DNA of 64,000 nucleotides from Plazaster borealis. Lineage: Eukaryota > Echinodermata > Asteroidea > Forcipulatida > Labidiasteridae. The translations under genes and the position numbers were made by a program. Positions 41,784 to 53,231 of the stretch are shown here, piece after piece. The stretch lies in NCBI GenBank assembly GCA_021014325.1, contig CM037462.1, positions 16,760,135 to 16,824,134 of the forward strand. The letters run 5' to 3'. Position 1 is the stretch's first letter, and every line of letters begins with the position of its first letter. Below the pieces are notes generated by a model that had not been told where the DNA came from, ran no database searches, and worked only from the letters and a program-made list of their open reading frames with translations.

Positions 41784-42204
41784 TCGACATTGCTGCAAAA
41801 GAAAACTGAGGTGGTACTGTTTTGAAAAAATATATATTCACCGTTAGCGTCGTCCTGTTTTCTTTGTCAACGCAATAAATGTCAATTTCATAAGAAGAGG
41901 AAACAAACTACTCTGTCTAAATTTACCACTGCAGTTGGAAAAACAGTACTAATTACATTACTTATGGATATGGTTGATTTGGGTGTCAATTTTGCAAGGT
42001 TAGATATAGGATTTATTGCTCTTTGGGTACGCAAACATAACTGATTTTGTCTTGAATGTCGCCGACATGTTTTGTCTCTGAACTGTTACGCCACCATCAG
42101 CCCCCACTAGGGCCGATACAACATCTCGCGATTATCCATCATTTTGCCCACCATGTGGTGATATTTCATGGGAAAGGGTCCACTGACCGGATTCCGTATC
42201 CCAG

Positions 42205-42735
42205 GGCGCGGGGTCGATTTCATCAAAGATTCATCTTAAGATAAGTTGTCAGTATCACCATAGTGATCTGTGTTGTGACATCACACTTTGCTTAGCAATT
42301 AAGATTGATTTGCACTTAAAGGTACTGGACACGTTTGGTAATTGTCAAAGACCAGTATTCTCACTTGGAGTATTCCTACATTATGCATAAAATAACAAAC
42401 CTGTGAAAATTTGGGCTCAATTGGTAATCGAAGTTGCAAGAAAAAAAAACAGAAAAAACCCCACCCTTGTTGCACAAATTTGTGTGCTTTCAGGAGACTG
42501 AAAAGGGCTTCAGGCCTGAAGTCCTTTTCAGATTCAAATATTTTAGTGAGAAACTAAAACTACGTTACTTCAGAGGGAGTCGTTTCTCACAATGTTTTAT
42601 ACTATCAACAGCTCTCTGTTGCTCGTTACTAAGTAAGTTTTTATGCTTATATATATTTTGAGTAATTACCAAAAGTGTCCAGTGCCTTTAAGATCAATCT
42701 TAACTCTTTGTTAAATCGAGCCCTGGTTCATTTCT
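42205..42735. mobile_element. MITE E, copy 2, split by MITE A
   Basis: 42213-42315 and 42692-42725 are the two parts of a family E element (GTCGATTTCATCAAAGATTC...TTTGCACTTAA | AGATCAATCTTAACTC...TCGAGCCC). Copies 27488-27655 and 48108-48257 show the same element unbroken. Confidence 0.78.
42316..42691 (+). mobile_element. MITE family A, copy 8 (inserted in MITE E)
   Basis: TTAAAGGTACTGGACACG to AAGTGTCCAGTGCCTTTAA. Comparison with intact E copies shows that a single TTAA in E became one TTAA on each side. Confidence 0.88.
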
Positions 42736-42897
42736 GGGTTAGTTTGTTCATTTCTGGGTTAGTTTGACCCCGAATCTGGGTCGATGTGACACGTAATTTG
42801 GTTGAAATCTGATTCGGATTCCGAGTCACTTTGACACGGACTCTGGGTCAAACTGACCTAGGAATGATCAGGCCCCTGAGACCTGGAATCCGTGTCA
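42735..42897. mobile_element. MITE family L copy 3 (partial)
   Basis: A tandem TTCATTTCTGGGTTAGTTTG precedes GACCCCGAATCTGGGTCGAT and later GGAATGATCAGGCCCCTGAG; the left terminus is absent. Confidence 0.55.
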
Positions 42898-42898
42898 A

Positions 42899-43070
42899 TG
42901 GACCTTATGCATTGACGTCATCCAGCCGCCATCTTAGAGGTAAACTGATGATGAAACAATGGAAACGCGCAGATTTGTACGCGCAGCGCACAGGATTGGC
43001 CAATGAACAACCTCCTTTTGACCTCTAGGCGAGGGCGCCCTACTCAAATGACGTCATGTGCATAAGGTCT
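42899..43070. mobile_element. MITE R, copy 2 (full length)
   Basis: GGACCTTATGCATTGACGTC to GACGTCATGTGCATAAGGTC, inverted ends of about 25 bp. The interior holds GTACGCGCAGCGCACAGGAT. Confidence 0.75.
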
Positions 43071-43505
43071 ATTCTGACTAACGATTTTTGACATTCAAAT
43101 TTCCGTGTTGTCCGTTTGTAAATGCTGAGGCCAGAGATACGGTTGGAACCCGTTGTCACCTTGCTAAACGTTGATTGATCCGACGTTCTTGGTGGAAAAT
43201 CAGTGACAGTTTTGTCAATTTTCTCAGTAGACACCGTTTTCAGCTGAAACTTTCACAGGTGATTTTTAATGGGTTTTTTCTTGATAAATTTGCTTAAATA
43301 TCACCATTACGTTAACCAATATATTCCTACCTTTAGTTTAGCCTCCAAATTGTAAAACCGTCAGATCAGTATGCAATTTTCAAGGAAAAACCGATACAAA
43401 CAATTTGCCTAAATATCACCATTACGTTACCAATTTATCCCTATACCTTTAGTTTAGCCTCCAAATTGTAAAAGTGTCAGATCAGCTTGCAATTTTCAAG
43501 GGGAA
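43071..43505 (-). mobile_element. MITE family F, copy 4 with a 116-bp tandem duplication at its end
   Basis: Minus-strand F: GTTTGTAAATGCTGAGGCCA to TATTCCTACCTTTAGTTTA. The end plus flank (ACCATTACGTTA..., GCCTCCAAATTGTAAAA, GTCAGATCAG, GCAATTTTCAAGG) is repeated in tandem with period 116. Confidence 0.65.
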
Positions 43506-43657
43506 AAAAACGGTTACAAAAATGGTCTCTAATTTATTCGCGGTTTTTTTCCAAACATGATAGAGTCGAAACATAATCCAGACTATAATGGGTAAACCTT
43601 GTGTATGGACACGGTGGAGACGTTCAGCGAAGAGTCGTCTCCATTTCCATGTTTTAT

Positions 43658-44058
43658 TTAAAGGGATTGTATACGTTTGGTAATACTAATAGGAACCAAC
43701 TGTTTGTTCCAATCCTATATAGTTGTAGATATATACCCTCAAACTAACCTGTGAAAATTTCATTTCTAAAGGTGGTAGCGTTTTTGAGATATTGTCGAAA
43801 ATCTGGAGCGGTTATGTCCATGCAGGAAGAATAATCTGCATTGGAAATACACAATCTGAGAAACGTTACTGCAGTAACGCTTTTCCGACTCAAATTTGGG
43901 GGTAAAAAGTGATATCTTTTTCCATAACCGCAGTACTTCGAAGTGACAAGTTTCTCAAAATGCATTATACAATCAAACGCTGCTGTACTTCTTTACCAAG
44001 TAAGTTTTTTTCCCCATTCATTTCCAGAGTCATTACCAAACGTATACAGCCCCTTTAA
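43658..44058 (+). mobile_element. MITE family B, copy 4 (full length)
   Basis: TTAAAGGGATTGTATACG to CGTATACAGCCCCTTTAA, with GAGCGGTTATGTCCATGCAG and CGTTACTGCAGTAACG. TTAA lies on each side. Confidence 0.87.
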
Positions 44059-45055
44059 ATCTCCCAGGTCTAAATAATGTTCCTTTTATATTCTTACCAT
44101 TGTTGTATACGCCATTCAAGTTTCATTGGAATCGAAGCACGCTAGCTTGCAACATACTCGAAATGATTGTTCGAAAGATCGAATTTTCCCACGATTGTGT
44201 GTCATACACCTAGAATATTATTTTTCAAAACAATCATTCCACCTTTGACAAAATGAAGCCTTGCAAGATATAATTGACGATCAATCTAATACCGGGTAAT
44301 TTATATATTGATCAAGAATAAAATCTAAATAATAGTTTGTTAATTTTTTTTTATATTAGCGTTGAACAATAGTTGGCTTTATTTGTACGGCCATAGGCTA
44401 TTTCGAAAACCAATGCAATATTTAGTGTTGTTTGAAGCTTTGCATGGTGTGGAGAAATAAGAAGTAATTATAAATAAATAGTAAACTTGCGGGTACAACC
44501 ATGTGTAAATCTCTTTGTGGGAGTGTTGGCTCTAAAAAGAGCCGTATGGTCTCATTGCAATACTATTGTTCTCTCGAGCGAATGCAACTTTCTTTTATAG
44601 TCGTCTGAAGTTTCACGCATAAACTCATAACAAAACCTATAAAATACAATTTACAATATCCAAGGTGTAATGAGCACATATTTAGATGATCTTTATCAAT
44701 GGCACCATACCGGTAAGTTTTATGACATTTCCTAAATCTTTTAGATTAAAAAACAGATTTTTAAAGGCAATAAATGTCCTTTTAGTACGGATGCAATTTA
44801 TGCCATTGATAATACAAGCATGGAATTTGGCACACAGTCAAAATATGTCATGGGAAAGATATTTGGCTCTAGGGCAATTGAAGCTTTATTTATGTATCGT
44901 CCTTTGCAAAAATAGAAATAGAATAGTAAGCAGTAGCAGCCATTTTAAAATTGTTGAAATTGCCTGTAATTCTAGCTATATTTTTTCAAAGGACAAATCT
45001 GCAATGGCCCTATAGCCAAATATTATTCTCGTGTCATACTCTAGCTGTTAAGATT
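44059..45055. other. No supported gene
   Basis: A 109-codon frame at 44686-45015 is the longest here. It shows no recognised domain and AT-rich third positions, so it is left uncalled. Confidence 0.4.
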
Positions 45056-45918
45056 GTATTGTCGAATGCACAATTTCCCCCGTTATTATCTGCCCCATAG
45101 GAAGGATCATGTTGTCACCATAACAACGATTTATAGGCACAATTACCAAGAAAGCTACAATAAAAGTCACAAGTGAAAGTTTCAAGTGAATACAGAGTCT
45201 ACTTGTTGACAAAACACTGCAAAAATACTGGGTATTTTCATCAAGAACGTCGAATCCATACACGTTCAGTGAGCCGGTGACAGCGTGCACCAACCAACCC
45301 GCAGCATTCACAAACGGACACCACGGAAATTTGAATCTCCAAAACTCGCCTTAAAGGCACTGAACACGTTTGGAAATTGTAAAAGACCAGTATTCTCACT
45401 TGGTGTGACCCACCATTTGCATAAAATAACAAGCCTGTGAAAATTTGGGCTTAATTGGTCATCGAAGTTGCAAGTAAATGATGAAAGAAAAAACACCCTT
45501 GTACAAAATAATTTGTGTGCTTTCAGATAGGAATAAAAACTTCTTGCAAGAATTTTTTTATATTTTAGTGAGAAATTACCTTTTTCTAAAAAACTTCGTT
45601 ACTTCAGAGGGAGTCGTTTCCTACAATGTTTATACTATCAACAGCTCTCCGTTGCTTGTTACCAAGTAAGTTTTTATGCTAATATTTGTTTTGAGTCATT
45701 GCCAAACGTGTACAATACCTTTAAGGTGAGTTTTAGAGATTCAATTTAAAATCTTTCGACATACTTTTATTGATTTCTAATCAACAGGGGGCACCTTCAG
45801 ACCAAATGATTTCCCCTGGATGCGTGCTACCATTACCATCTTTAAAACAAGTAGGCTTTCGGATAGAAATTACGCACATTTTTTCGGGGTCACTACCAAA
45901 GTATGACCCAACCTTTAA
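45056..45918 (+). mobile_element. MITE family F, copy 5, split by MITE A
   Basis: 45090-45350 carries F left-half motifs (TCAAGAACGTCGAATCCATA, CGGACACCACGG). 45725-45918 carries the right half ending CCAAAGTATGACCCAACCTTTAA. Between them is MITE A copy 9, exactly at the palindromic centre. Confidence 0.7.
45351..45724 (+). mobile_element. MITE family A, copy 9 (inserted in MITE F)
   Basis: TTAAAGGCACTGAACACG to ATACCTTTAA. Flanks GAATCTCCAAAACTCGCC and GGTGAGTTTTAGAGATTC are inverted copies of each other, so the target was the centre of a palindrome with TTAA at its middle. Confidence 0.85.
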
Positions 45919-45996
45919 ACTACAACTACAACATTATGCTTTCCAACACGTGTTTTTTCCCCAAAGAACTCGGGAAAGTACACTGAGTACAGTGCG

Positions 45997-46212
45997 TAAA
46001 GGCATCGTACACGATGTAATGCTTCTCAGATTCAAATATTTTTTTGGGGGGGGGGGGTAAAAAGTGATATATTTTTTCATAACCGCAGTACTTCGAAGTG
46101 AAAAGTTTCTCAAAATGCATTATACTATCCAAAGCTCCTGTAGTTCTTACCAAGTAAGTTTTTATTGTCATTAACTATCAGAGTCATTACCAAACGTGTA
46201 CGATGCCTTTAA
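45997..46212 (+). mobile_element. MITE family B, copy 5 (internal deletion, poly-G)
   Basis: The start AAAGGCATCGTACACG jumps to TAATGCTTCTCAGATTC and then follows the right half of B to CGTGTACGATGCCTTTAA. A run of 12 G interrupts the usual TTTGGGG segment. Confidence 0.8.
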
Positions 46213-46679
46213 TACACATCGGCGTAAGTAAGGGTAAAAACAAATCATACAACAAGACAGTGTTAACCTAATACATTTGTTTATCTCACTTTGTTCGTAT
46301 ACCTAAAAGCAGACCTGGGTGGAAATTTGTGTAAATCCCAGACAATTTACATTCGCTCAGACACTTTGTATTTCAGGCAACAATGAGTTGTATTAGTTTC
46401 AAACAAATATAGTGTTTCGGTTTTTACATTAAGCTCATTAAAGTCATTACTCATAATATACTTGGGCAGCTGGTTGTCAAATAAATTAGATTGTTTCTGT
46501 CAAAACATCCACACCAATTTATCACTAGGCAAGTGTAATGTATGGTTTAATTAAGCCGTTGTCATACCACAGACATAGAAGAGTCATTGACTTGGGGCCA
46601 ATTTCATAGAGCTGCTTAACGGCCAATGTTATGCTTACTGCGCGAGTTTCCATTTCATATGGCTGTTAACCGTACGCAC

Positions 46680-46838
46680 ACGACAAGGCATGCTGAGGCA
46701 CGGCAAGGCACGGCGACTTCGGCTAGAGCTACGGCTAGATTTCCGCGTCATCATGCGTTGAAGTATAGGACGTCCTTAGCAACACCCTTAGCAACAGCCG
46801 TAGCTGTAGCCGAAGTCGCCGTTTCGGACACGGCCTAA
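46680..46838. mobile_element. MITE Q, copy 2
   Basis: CGGCGACTTCGGCTAGAGCT at the left pairs with AGCTGTAGCCGAAGTCGCCG at the right, then TTTCGGACACGGCC. Confidence 0.7.
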
Positions 46839-46904
46839 CCTTCCGGTGCTTGCTGTATGAAAATGAATGACGTAACAATGCAAATCCATGGTCTATTAGA
46901 CCTT

Positions 46905-47080
46905 ATGACCTTATGCATTGACGTCATCCAGCCGCCATCTTAGAGGTAAAACGATGACGAAACAATATTAGCGCACAGATTTGTACGCGCGGCGCACAAG
47001 ATTAGCCAATGAACAAGCGCCTTTTGACCTCTAAGCGAGGGCGCCCTACTGAAATGACATCATAAGCATAAGGTCTATTG
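46905..47080. mobile_element. MITE R, copy 3
   Basis: GACCTTATGCATTGACGTCA to ATGACATCATAAGCATAAGG, inverted ends, with GCGGCGCACAAGATTAGCCA inside. Confidence 0.72.
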
Positions 47081-47537
47081 TCTTGCTGACCTGTGAAGTA
47101 CGCTGACACTTAAGCAAATTTGTCTGCTACAGTGGGCACGAAAATTTGCTTACCGTTAAGCAGCGCTATGAAATTGGGCCCAGTTGCAATCCGAAGTATA
47201 ATACAGCGGTGTCCAGTTCCATGACACTGCTTACCGCGGAATTATACGATTACCGCCCTTACAATGTACAACCACGCACAGAGCCCAATTTCGCTCTGCG
47301 TGCTTACCGCTGAATTCTGCGCTTGTGATCACCATTCTTTTTCTGCGCTAGCTGTGTAAGCGACGAATGCCTATAGTAACTTGGAGTATAGGCTACGCAC
47401 GCACACGAGCAAACATTACCTGCTAACCTGTGTGTATTTCGTGTCCTTAACGTTTCTGCAAAATTTTAAGTCTTGAAAATGTATACTTTACTAATTACGA
47501 TAATTGCCAAAACGGCTAATCGTCTGCACCCACGGAT

Positions 47538-47915
47538 TTGCGATTTCACGAACCGGTGAATCCGACCCTGTGTGCGGCGAATCCGGGGTGTTCTGCATAT
47601 AGCGTCTTCACGAACCGGCGAATCCGCGCCCTGTGTGTGGGGAATCCGGTATGCTCAGGTTTTTGCGTTTTCACGAACCGGCGAATAAGTTTTGAACTAA
47701 ACAGCTTTCTAACAAAGCATCCAAATAAAGAAATAAGTATTATAGTCATAACTTATACACTATACCGTATCATATTTTTTTTATTTTTTTGTACATTCTC
47801 AATTAAAAGACCGGCTAAAACACATTTACAAAATGTGACTAACTTCAAAAGCGTTTTTTTCTCAAAACGTTTTGTTTCAGCTGCGTGGGCGGATTCGCCG
47901 GTTCGTGAAAACGCC
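47538..47915. repeat. Repeats of TTCACGAACCGGCGAAT: three direct, one inverted
   Basis: Direct copies at about 47545, 47609 and 47672 head 60-65-bp units (with CCCTGTGTG, GGGAATCCGG). An inverted copy, GGATTCGCCGGTTCGTGAAA, is at about 47890. The open frame crossing them is repeat-driven. Confidence 0.7.
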
Positions 47916-48107
47916 GGCGGGGGATGTTTGTGCTTACTGTAGCAGAAAAACAGCGTATTTCATAAACGATCAAGAAAATTTGACAGCGCGTATGTGTGCA
48001 CGTTCACAATGGATTTGCTTGTTGCGTCACTCATTCTGCTTACAGGAACTACCGGCAACAAGTTATCACGCCATTTGCTTTGCTTATACAGTTAACAGTT
48101 AGCCCAG

Positions 48108-48257
48108 GGCTCGTTTTCACAAAGAGCTAAGATTGATCTTAAGTGCAAATAATACTTAATTGCTAAACAAAGTGTGATGTCACAATACAAATCACTATGG
48201 TAATACTGACAACTCATCTTAAGATGAATCTCAGTGCTTTGTGAAATCGACCCCTGG
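48108..48257. mobile_element. Palindromic MITE E, copy 3
   Basis: GGGCTCGTTTTCACAAAGAG to TTTGTGAAATCGACCCC. The interior ATTGATCTTAAGTGCAAAT includes the TTAA that received MITE A in copy 2. Confidence 0.75.
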
Positions 48258-48937
48258 CATAAAGGCCTTACACTTCCGTGTACACCACAAAGGAAGAGTC
48301 CTACTAGGTTTAGGGCCTAATAGCAGTGTGCATGGAATACAACAAAATTGCTAAGGATCGCTCCGTTAGCGTAAAACATTTGCTTACAGGCTTTTTGAAA
48401 TTGGGCAATGGCCTATCACAGACCAGATTTTTTTATTCCTCTCGTAAAAAAAGTTAGAAACCATTGATTTCCATTAATAATGGAGATCAATAAACCCACG
48501 TATCAAAACTGAGGCTAAAAGTGAATAGTCTGGCCCCTTCAGGATGCAGTGACTTAAAATCGTCACTACGAACAGGGGATACGACACACACGTGACCGTG
48601 TCGTGAGTATTACGATGTTAATATGCAAATAAAGATGAAGAGCTCTGAGAATGAGAATCAGGAACACGCCCCTTTTTGTGTGTTTTAGCCAATGGGCTTG
48701 CTTTAGTTTGTCGATCCAGTAAATCGAGAACTTCTCTTTGTTTTCCCCATTGTTTTGCAAAGCGAAGACCCTTGATCTGTTGTAACACCTGATCAGCTTG
48801 AACGAAAACGGCAACACGGGTGATCTTTGATGAAAGTCTTTTAAAATGTTTCAATCAATGAGGAAATTGAGTTCACCCCATGAGATTAAACAGATTTAAA
48901 TTGTGAAAAAAAACCCGATCATTTTGAATACCCTCCT

Positions 48938-49275
48938 GTTTTTTTCAGAAAGATTCGCGAAAAGCTCCTTACGTCATCACCCATGTAACGACATTTGTGG
49001 GAGATCCATTTTGTATAGCCGCTTTGTTGCAAAATGGAGGTATAACAAAGCAACTTCGCACAAAATGACGTCAAAGTATTGTCATTTTGACGCACGCCGT
49101 CAACGGCAGAAGTGTAGCTAGTTTTTCAAAACCTTGAGGCTTGTTGGGGCCTTGTTTTTTTGATCGATAATAACGCAAAATTCAGAAAAGTGTAAAAACA
49201 ACAAAATTACAATGAAATGATAAAGAAACACATTATAAACAATTTCCATCAAACAATTTTTCGCTCGAGTAGCTG
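48938..49275 (+). repeat. Interspersed repeat C, copy 2
   Basis: TCAGAAAGATTCGCGAAAAG, GCCGCTTTGTTGCAAAATGG, GACGCACGCCGTCAACGGCA align with 1121-1500. Confidence 0.72.
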
Positions 49276-49419
49276 TTTAAGATCGTCGGTTTCAAATTTT
49301 GCTTGTGCCATTTTGGGAGTCAGATTCCCCTTGTGTGTGCATGCGCAAATAAGACGTCGCACCATTCGGCTGTGCGTCACAATCTCAAACAGCGCCCCCA
49401 CTGAGGCAATAGGAGACAG

Positions 49420-49822
49420 GGCCCACTTTCATAAAGCTGTTAAGCACCGAAAATACGGCTTAATAAATGTCTTTGCTAAGCAAAAACTGGGTGGAGCATC
49501 CCAGTTGAAACGATGTAAACTTCATAGGGCTTTTGACTCATGGTTACCTGTTTCTGCTAAGCAAAAATTTGCTGTGCTTAGCAAGTTTTGTGCTTACAGG
49601 GTTTATGAAACTGGGCCCAGTGCCAAATTTTTATAGTTAGAGCTGCTTGAGCACAACAAGTAGCTAAGCACACCAAAATTATGCTCACCAGAATATGAAT
49701 ACCAGCCAAAGTACAATTTTCACATGTTCCATTTGTGTTTTGTATCCTGCTTATTTTTGCTTAGGATTAAGTTGTTAAGCAAAACGTTATGCTTAAGCAG
49801 ATCTGTGAAATTGGGCCCTCGT
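49420..49822. mobile_element. Two MITE K copies side by side
   Basis: 49420-49618 runs GGGCCCACTTTCATAAAGCT to TTTATGAAACTGGGCCC. The next copy starts immediately (AGTGCCAAATTTTTATAG) and ends TCTGTGAAATTGGGCCC at 49819. The 139-codon frame across them is not a gene. Confidence 0.7.
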
Positions 49823-51473
49823 CATTGGACGACAGCTGTCGTGTGCGAGTGACCTCACCGTATCAAGCGGCGTTGTGCGTTCAATTCGCCACATAACCTT
49901 TTTAGCCACTTGACCGCCCAGCCGCCCAACGTGATACACTGTAACATGCGGTCGGAGGAAACGCTCACCAGCTTGTGTTTAGGGGGGGGGGGACAAAGGA
50001 CATGTAGCATCAAAATAAAACTATATAGACATTTGTACGCGTTGTTCAAGTCAATGACAATCGTTTTTATGTATCATTTATAATCCCCCTTCACAGCTGA
50101 CTTGTAAAAAACATAACGCTTTAATGATGATGATGGTGATGATGATATACTGTGGCTCCTTTACCAACACCACGCTCATCAATATTGTAACAATTATTTT
50201 TCTTTCATCATGATAATACAGTTATACTGTTAAAAACTAATGCCTAGCAATTAATCGGTATCAGCATTTGATGCCAGGTAAAAGCTTTCAAAAACTATTG
50301 TATGCCCTATTCATTTTAAACTTTAAAAAAATAATCTCCATAAAAATTACGGGTAACCGAAAGGCACATATTGTTCCCTAGTGACTTATCACTACCGAAC
50401 TTGAGATAATGTGTTATTCAATGAAAATATTAACGAAAATGACGAAAATTTTACGTATTAAGCCTCGGGTATCTTCTGAAATTTTAACCACGGTTCCAGT
50501 AACTTACTGCAAGAGTCTTGAAAGTTAAACATCTTTTCAACAAACTCGGGAGGTGCATGGACTTAGAGGGATGATGCATTTTACGTCACACGTGACGTCA
50601 GTGCAAGCGGTCAATACCGGAAAAAACACATACTGTTTTTCGTTTAATTATAAAAACGTAACCACCGAATATGATGCAAAATGTCAACGGTTGTTGTGTT
50701 GAGTTTTGAAACCTATAGGTGTGAACTAAACTTGTATTGTTTTTTCAAAACCAATGAATGCATTTATTATCCCCCTTTGGATTTGGGTTTTTTAAGCACT
50801 TCTAAACTGTATTGGCAAAACGAACCGTCTTTCAGTAAAGGTTACAGCTGCAAACATTGCAATGTCATCAATCATTGTAGAACATAACAATAATTGTTGT
50901 TCCGTCAACCCGTTGGATTGAATCGATTCTTAAATAAATTAGAATTCAAACACCACAGGCTCCGCATTGCGATGCAAATTACTTGGCAACAGCCAATCGA
51001 GGTTTGGACTTTGCCTGCCTTGTCATTTTCTTATAAATTACTAATACCAGTATTAATTTCACAAGAGTCAAGTCAACAAGTCCGTGTTTGACATTAAACT
51101 GGTCAAGTGAGAATAAATAATAAAGTCAATACCCCAACAGGCCTAGGCTAAGTATTTGGGTTGGCGTTTTGAAACTTCTAGAAATTGTTGGATTTATATT
51201 CTCTGCGGGGGGGGGGTGAGAGCATACCACAGTGTTGCCCTACCTAGGATTCAGGATGTTGGTTATCACTTGTTCACTGTTGGCGAATTGACCATTACGT
51301 TGGCACAAAGCGGATGGGGAAATCGGCGCAGCCTTGTTCAGGCGGCTTCAATGTGTGATTTTTTTGCCGAGTTATGTTTGTTTGGGTGGCTCTATAATTA
51401 GTTTCGCTTTAACTCAACCAATTCTCTAATAATGTTATCCCTTTGGGCACGAGCTAAAGCATTCAACAAAATA
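49823..51473. other. No supported gene
   Basis: Poly-G runs near 49982 and 51205. No splice-bounded exon or domain was seen. Confidence 0.4.
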
Positions 51474-52068
51474 ATTCAGGGGAGAAATTACCCTCACCTG
51501 TCTGCAGACAAGTGGTGATGAACCTGTTTCTTTTGTTACAGAGGCCAAAATTCTGGGCCTTTGGATTCAGAATAACCTTAGATGGGACACGCAGATTAAC
51601 CATATGTTAACTAAAGCCAACAGGAAACTTTTCATGCTGCGGTCACTTAAACGTTTTGGATTTAGTTTGGATGAATTAAGTATTGTTTTTAATGGATACG
51701 TCCGTCCAGTTTTAGAATATGGTGATGTCATCTGGCACTCAAGTATTACTGTTAAGCATACTTATACCATCGAGTCTATCCAAACACATGCCTGTAAAAT
51801 TATGTTGGGTAATAATTATCATTCGTATGACTTTGCTCTTTCATCGCTTGGCCTTGACTCTCTGGCTGGTAGGAGAGGGGCACACTGCAGGCGTTTTGCT
51901 AATGAACTTGCTAACAACCCTCGCACTAAAGACCTCCTCCCCCCTACCAGGCTTGAGAGTCATGGTCGAAACCTCCGTAATAGTCATCATGTTTCAACCC
52001 TCCCATCAGATCCAGTCGTTTTAAAAATAGCCCTGTTCCTTATTTCATAGGTCTAATTAATTCTTAAT
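51474..52068 (+). pseudogene. LINE reverse-transcriptase C-terminal fragment, frameshifted
   Basis: The open frame reads EAKILGLWIQNNLRWDTQIN, KANRKLFMLRSLKRFG, then YVRPVLEYGDVIWHSS. This is the thumb and C-terminal region of non-LTR retrotransposon reverse transcriptases of the CR1/jockey type. The palm domain with the catalytic FADD box is absent, so the copy is 5' truncated. Near 52000 the homology moves to another frame: the current frame ends ALFLIS, whereas the shifted one reads FKNSPVPYFIGLINS and stops at 52068, the expected C-terminus. This is a dead copy. Confidence 0.75.
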
Positions 52069-52320
52069 AACTTCTCCATTTTATTGTGTGTGGTATTCGG
52101 AGTGTGGTTCTTATTTAATTTAATGTTTTATTTAAAGGTTTATACGTTTATAGGCGAGGGTGCAATCTGCTTTTCTTATTAAAAAAAACCTTTGCTATTT
52201 TGGTGTATTTAAAAATATATTTTTTATACCATATCTATTTTTAACTATTGTAATGACTCTGTAATTTGACCTTCGGGTCACGAAGTGTGTCAATTTTAAT
52301 AAAATTCGAAATTCAAATTC
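52069..52320 (+). mobile_element. 3' tail of the LINE copy
   Basis: An AT-rich noncoding tail follows the reverse-transcriptase stop. It includes TTCGGGTCACGAAGTG (a short hairpin) and AATAAAATTCG, and ends in ATTCAAATTCAA, a short repetitive tail typical of CR1-type elements. Confidence 0.5.
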
Positions 52321-52494
52321 AAGTGCAATCTGACGAAACAGAGAAATAAAAGTTAAAAATTACACCTTCCAAATAAATCATTGAATTAATCACACCGTGG
52401 GGGGGGGGGGGCCTCTGGTCAAATTCTCAAATAAATTTAAGATGTTTATGCAACGTAGGCCTATGATGGATTTCTATCAATTTTCAAATACCTA

Positions 52495-52725
52495 CACTCT
52501 ATACCTCGGGTCAGAATTGCCTTGCATTCCGGGTCAAATGGGGCCCGATATATTTTCGTGTAGAGTGGTTAACAAAATAATGGGATTTTAACTCAGATTA
52601 TGCATCATTTTGACCCATTTCTGTGTCATTTTGACACAGATTCCGGGGCATACTGACCCAGAAATGTGTCAGGCCCCACGAGACTCTGATCCGGGTAATT
52701 CGGAACCGGAAGCTTTTAGAGTGTT
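52495..52725. mobile_element. MITE family L copy 4
   Basis: CACTCTATACCTCGGGTCAG to AACCGGAAGCTTTTAGAGTG, inverted ends; GACCCATTTCTGTGTCA and GACCCAGAAATGTGTCAGGC inside. Confidence 0.7.
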
Positions 52726-52856
52726 TATGCTATCATTTGTTTTTCGAATCTAAGAAAATGGTATAATAAAATTTATATTTTTCTTCACTGAAACGACATC
52801 ATCAAAAAATAACTACAACGTAATCTTACGTTTACGTTGATAACTCGGCATGATCT

Positions 52857-53231
52857 TTAAAGGCATCGTACACGTTTGGTAATGACTCAAAACAAATATT
52901 AGCACAAAAACTTACTTGGTAACAAGCAACGGAGAGCTGTTGATAGTATAAAACATTGTAGGAAACGACTCCCTCTGAAGTAACGTAGTTTTTGAGACAG
53001 AGGTATTTTCTCACTAAAATAATAAAAAACTTCTTGCAAGAAGTTTTTATTCCTATCTGAAAGCACACAAATTTGTACAACAAGGATGTTTTTTCTTTCA
53101 TCATTTTCTTGCAACTTCGATGACCAATTAAGCCCAAATTTTCACAGGCTTGTTATTTTATGCATATGTTGGGATACACCAAGTGAGAACACTGGTCTTT
53201 GACAATTTCCAAACGTGTTCAGTGCCTTTAA
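52857..53231 (-). mobile_element. MITE family A, copy 10 (full length)
   Basis: TTAAAGGCATCGTACACG to CGTGTTCAGTGCCTTTAA with centre ACTTCTTGCAAGAAGT. TTAA lies on each side. Confidence 0.88.

Larger units (their letters stand above)
46591..47182. mobile_element. MITE K-like copy probably interrupted by Q and R
   Basis: GGGGCCAATTTCATAGAGCT at the left and AGCGCTATGAAATTGGGCCC at 47182 are inverted K ends. Between them sit Q (46680-46838) and R (46905-47080). Confidence 0.45.

Noticed and set aside
44686..45015. 109-codon frame with internal methionines
   Set aside because: AT-rich third positions, no recognisable domain, no splice context; may be chance in AT-rich DNA.
49217..49636. 139-codon plus-strand frame
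   Set aside because: It spans repeat C and a MITE K copy; no domain or splice support.
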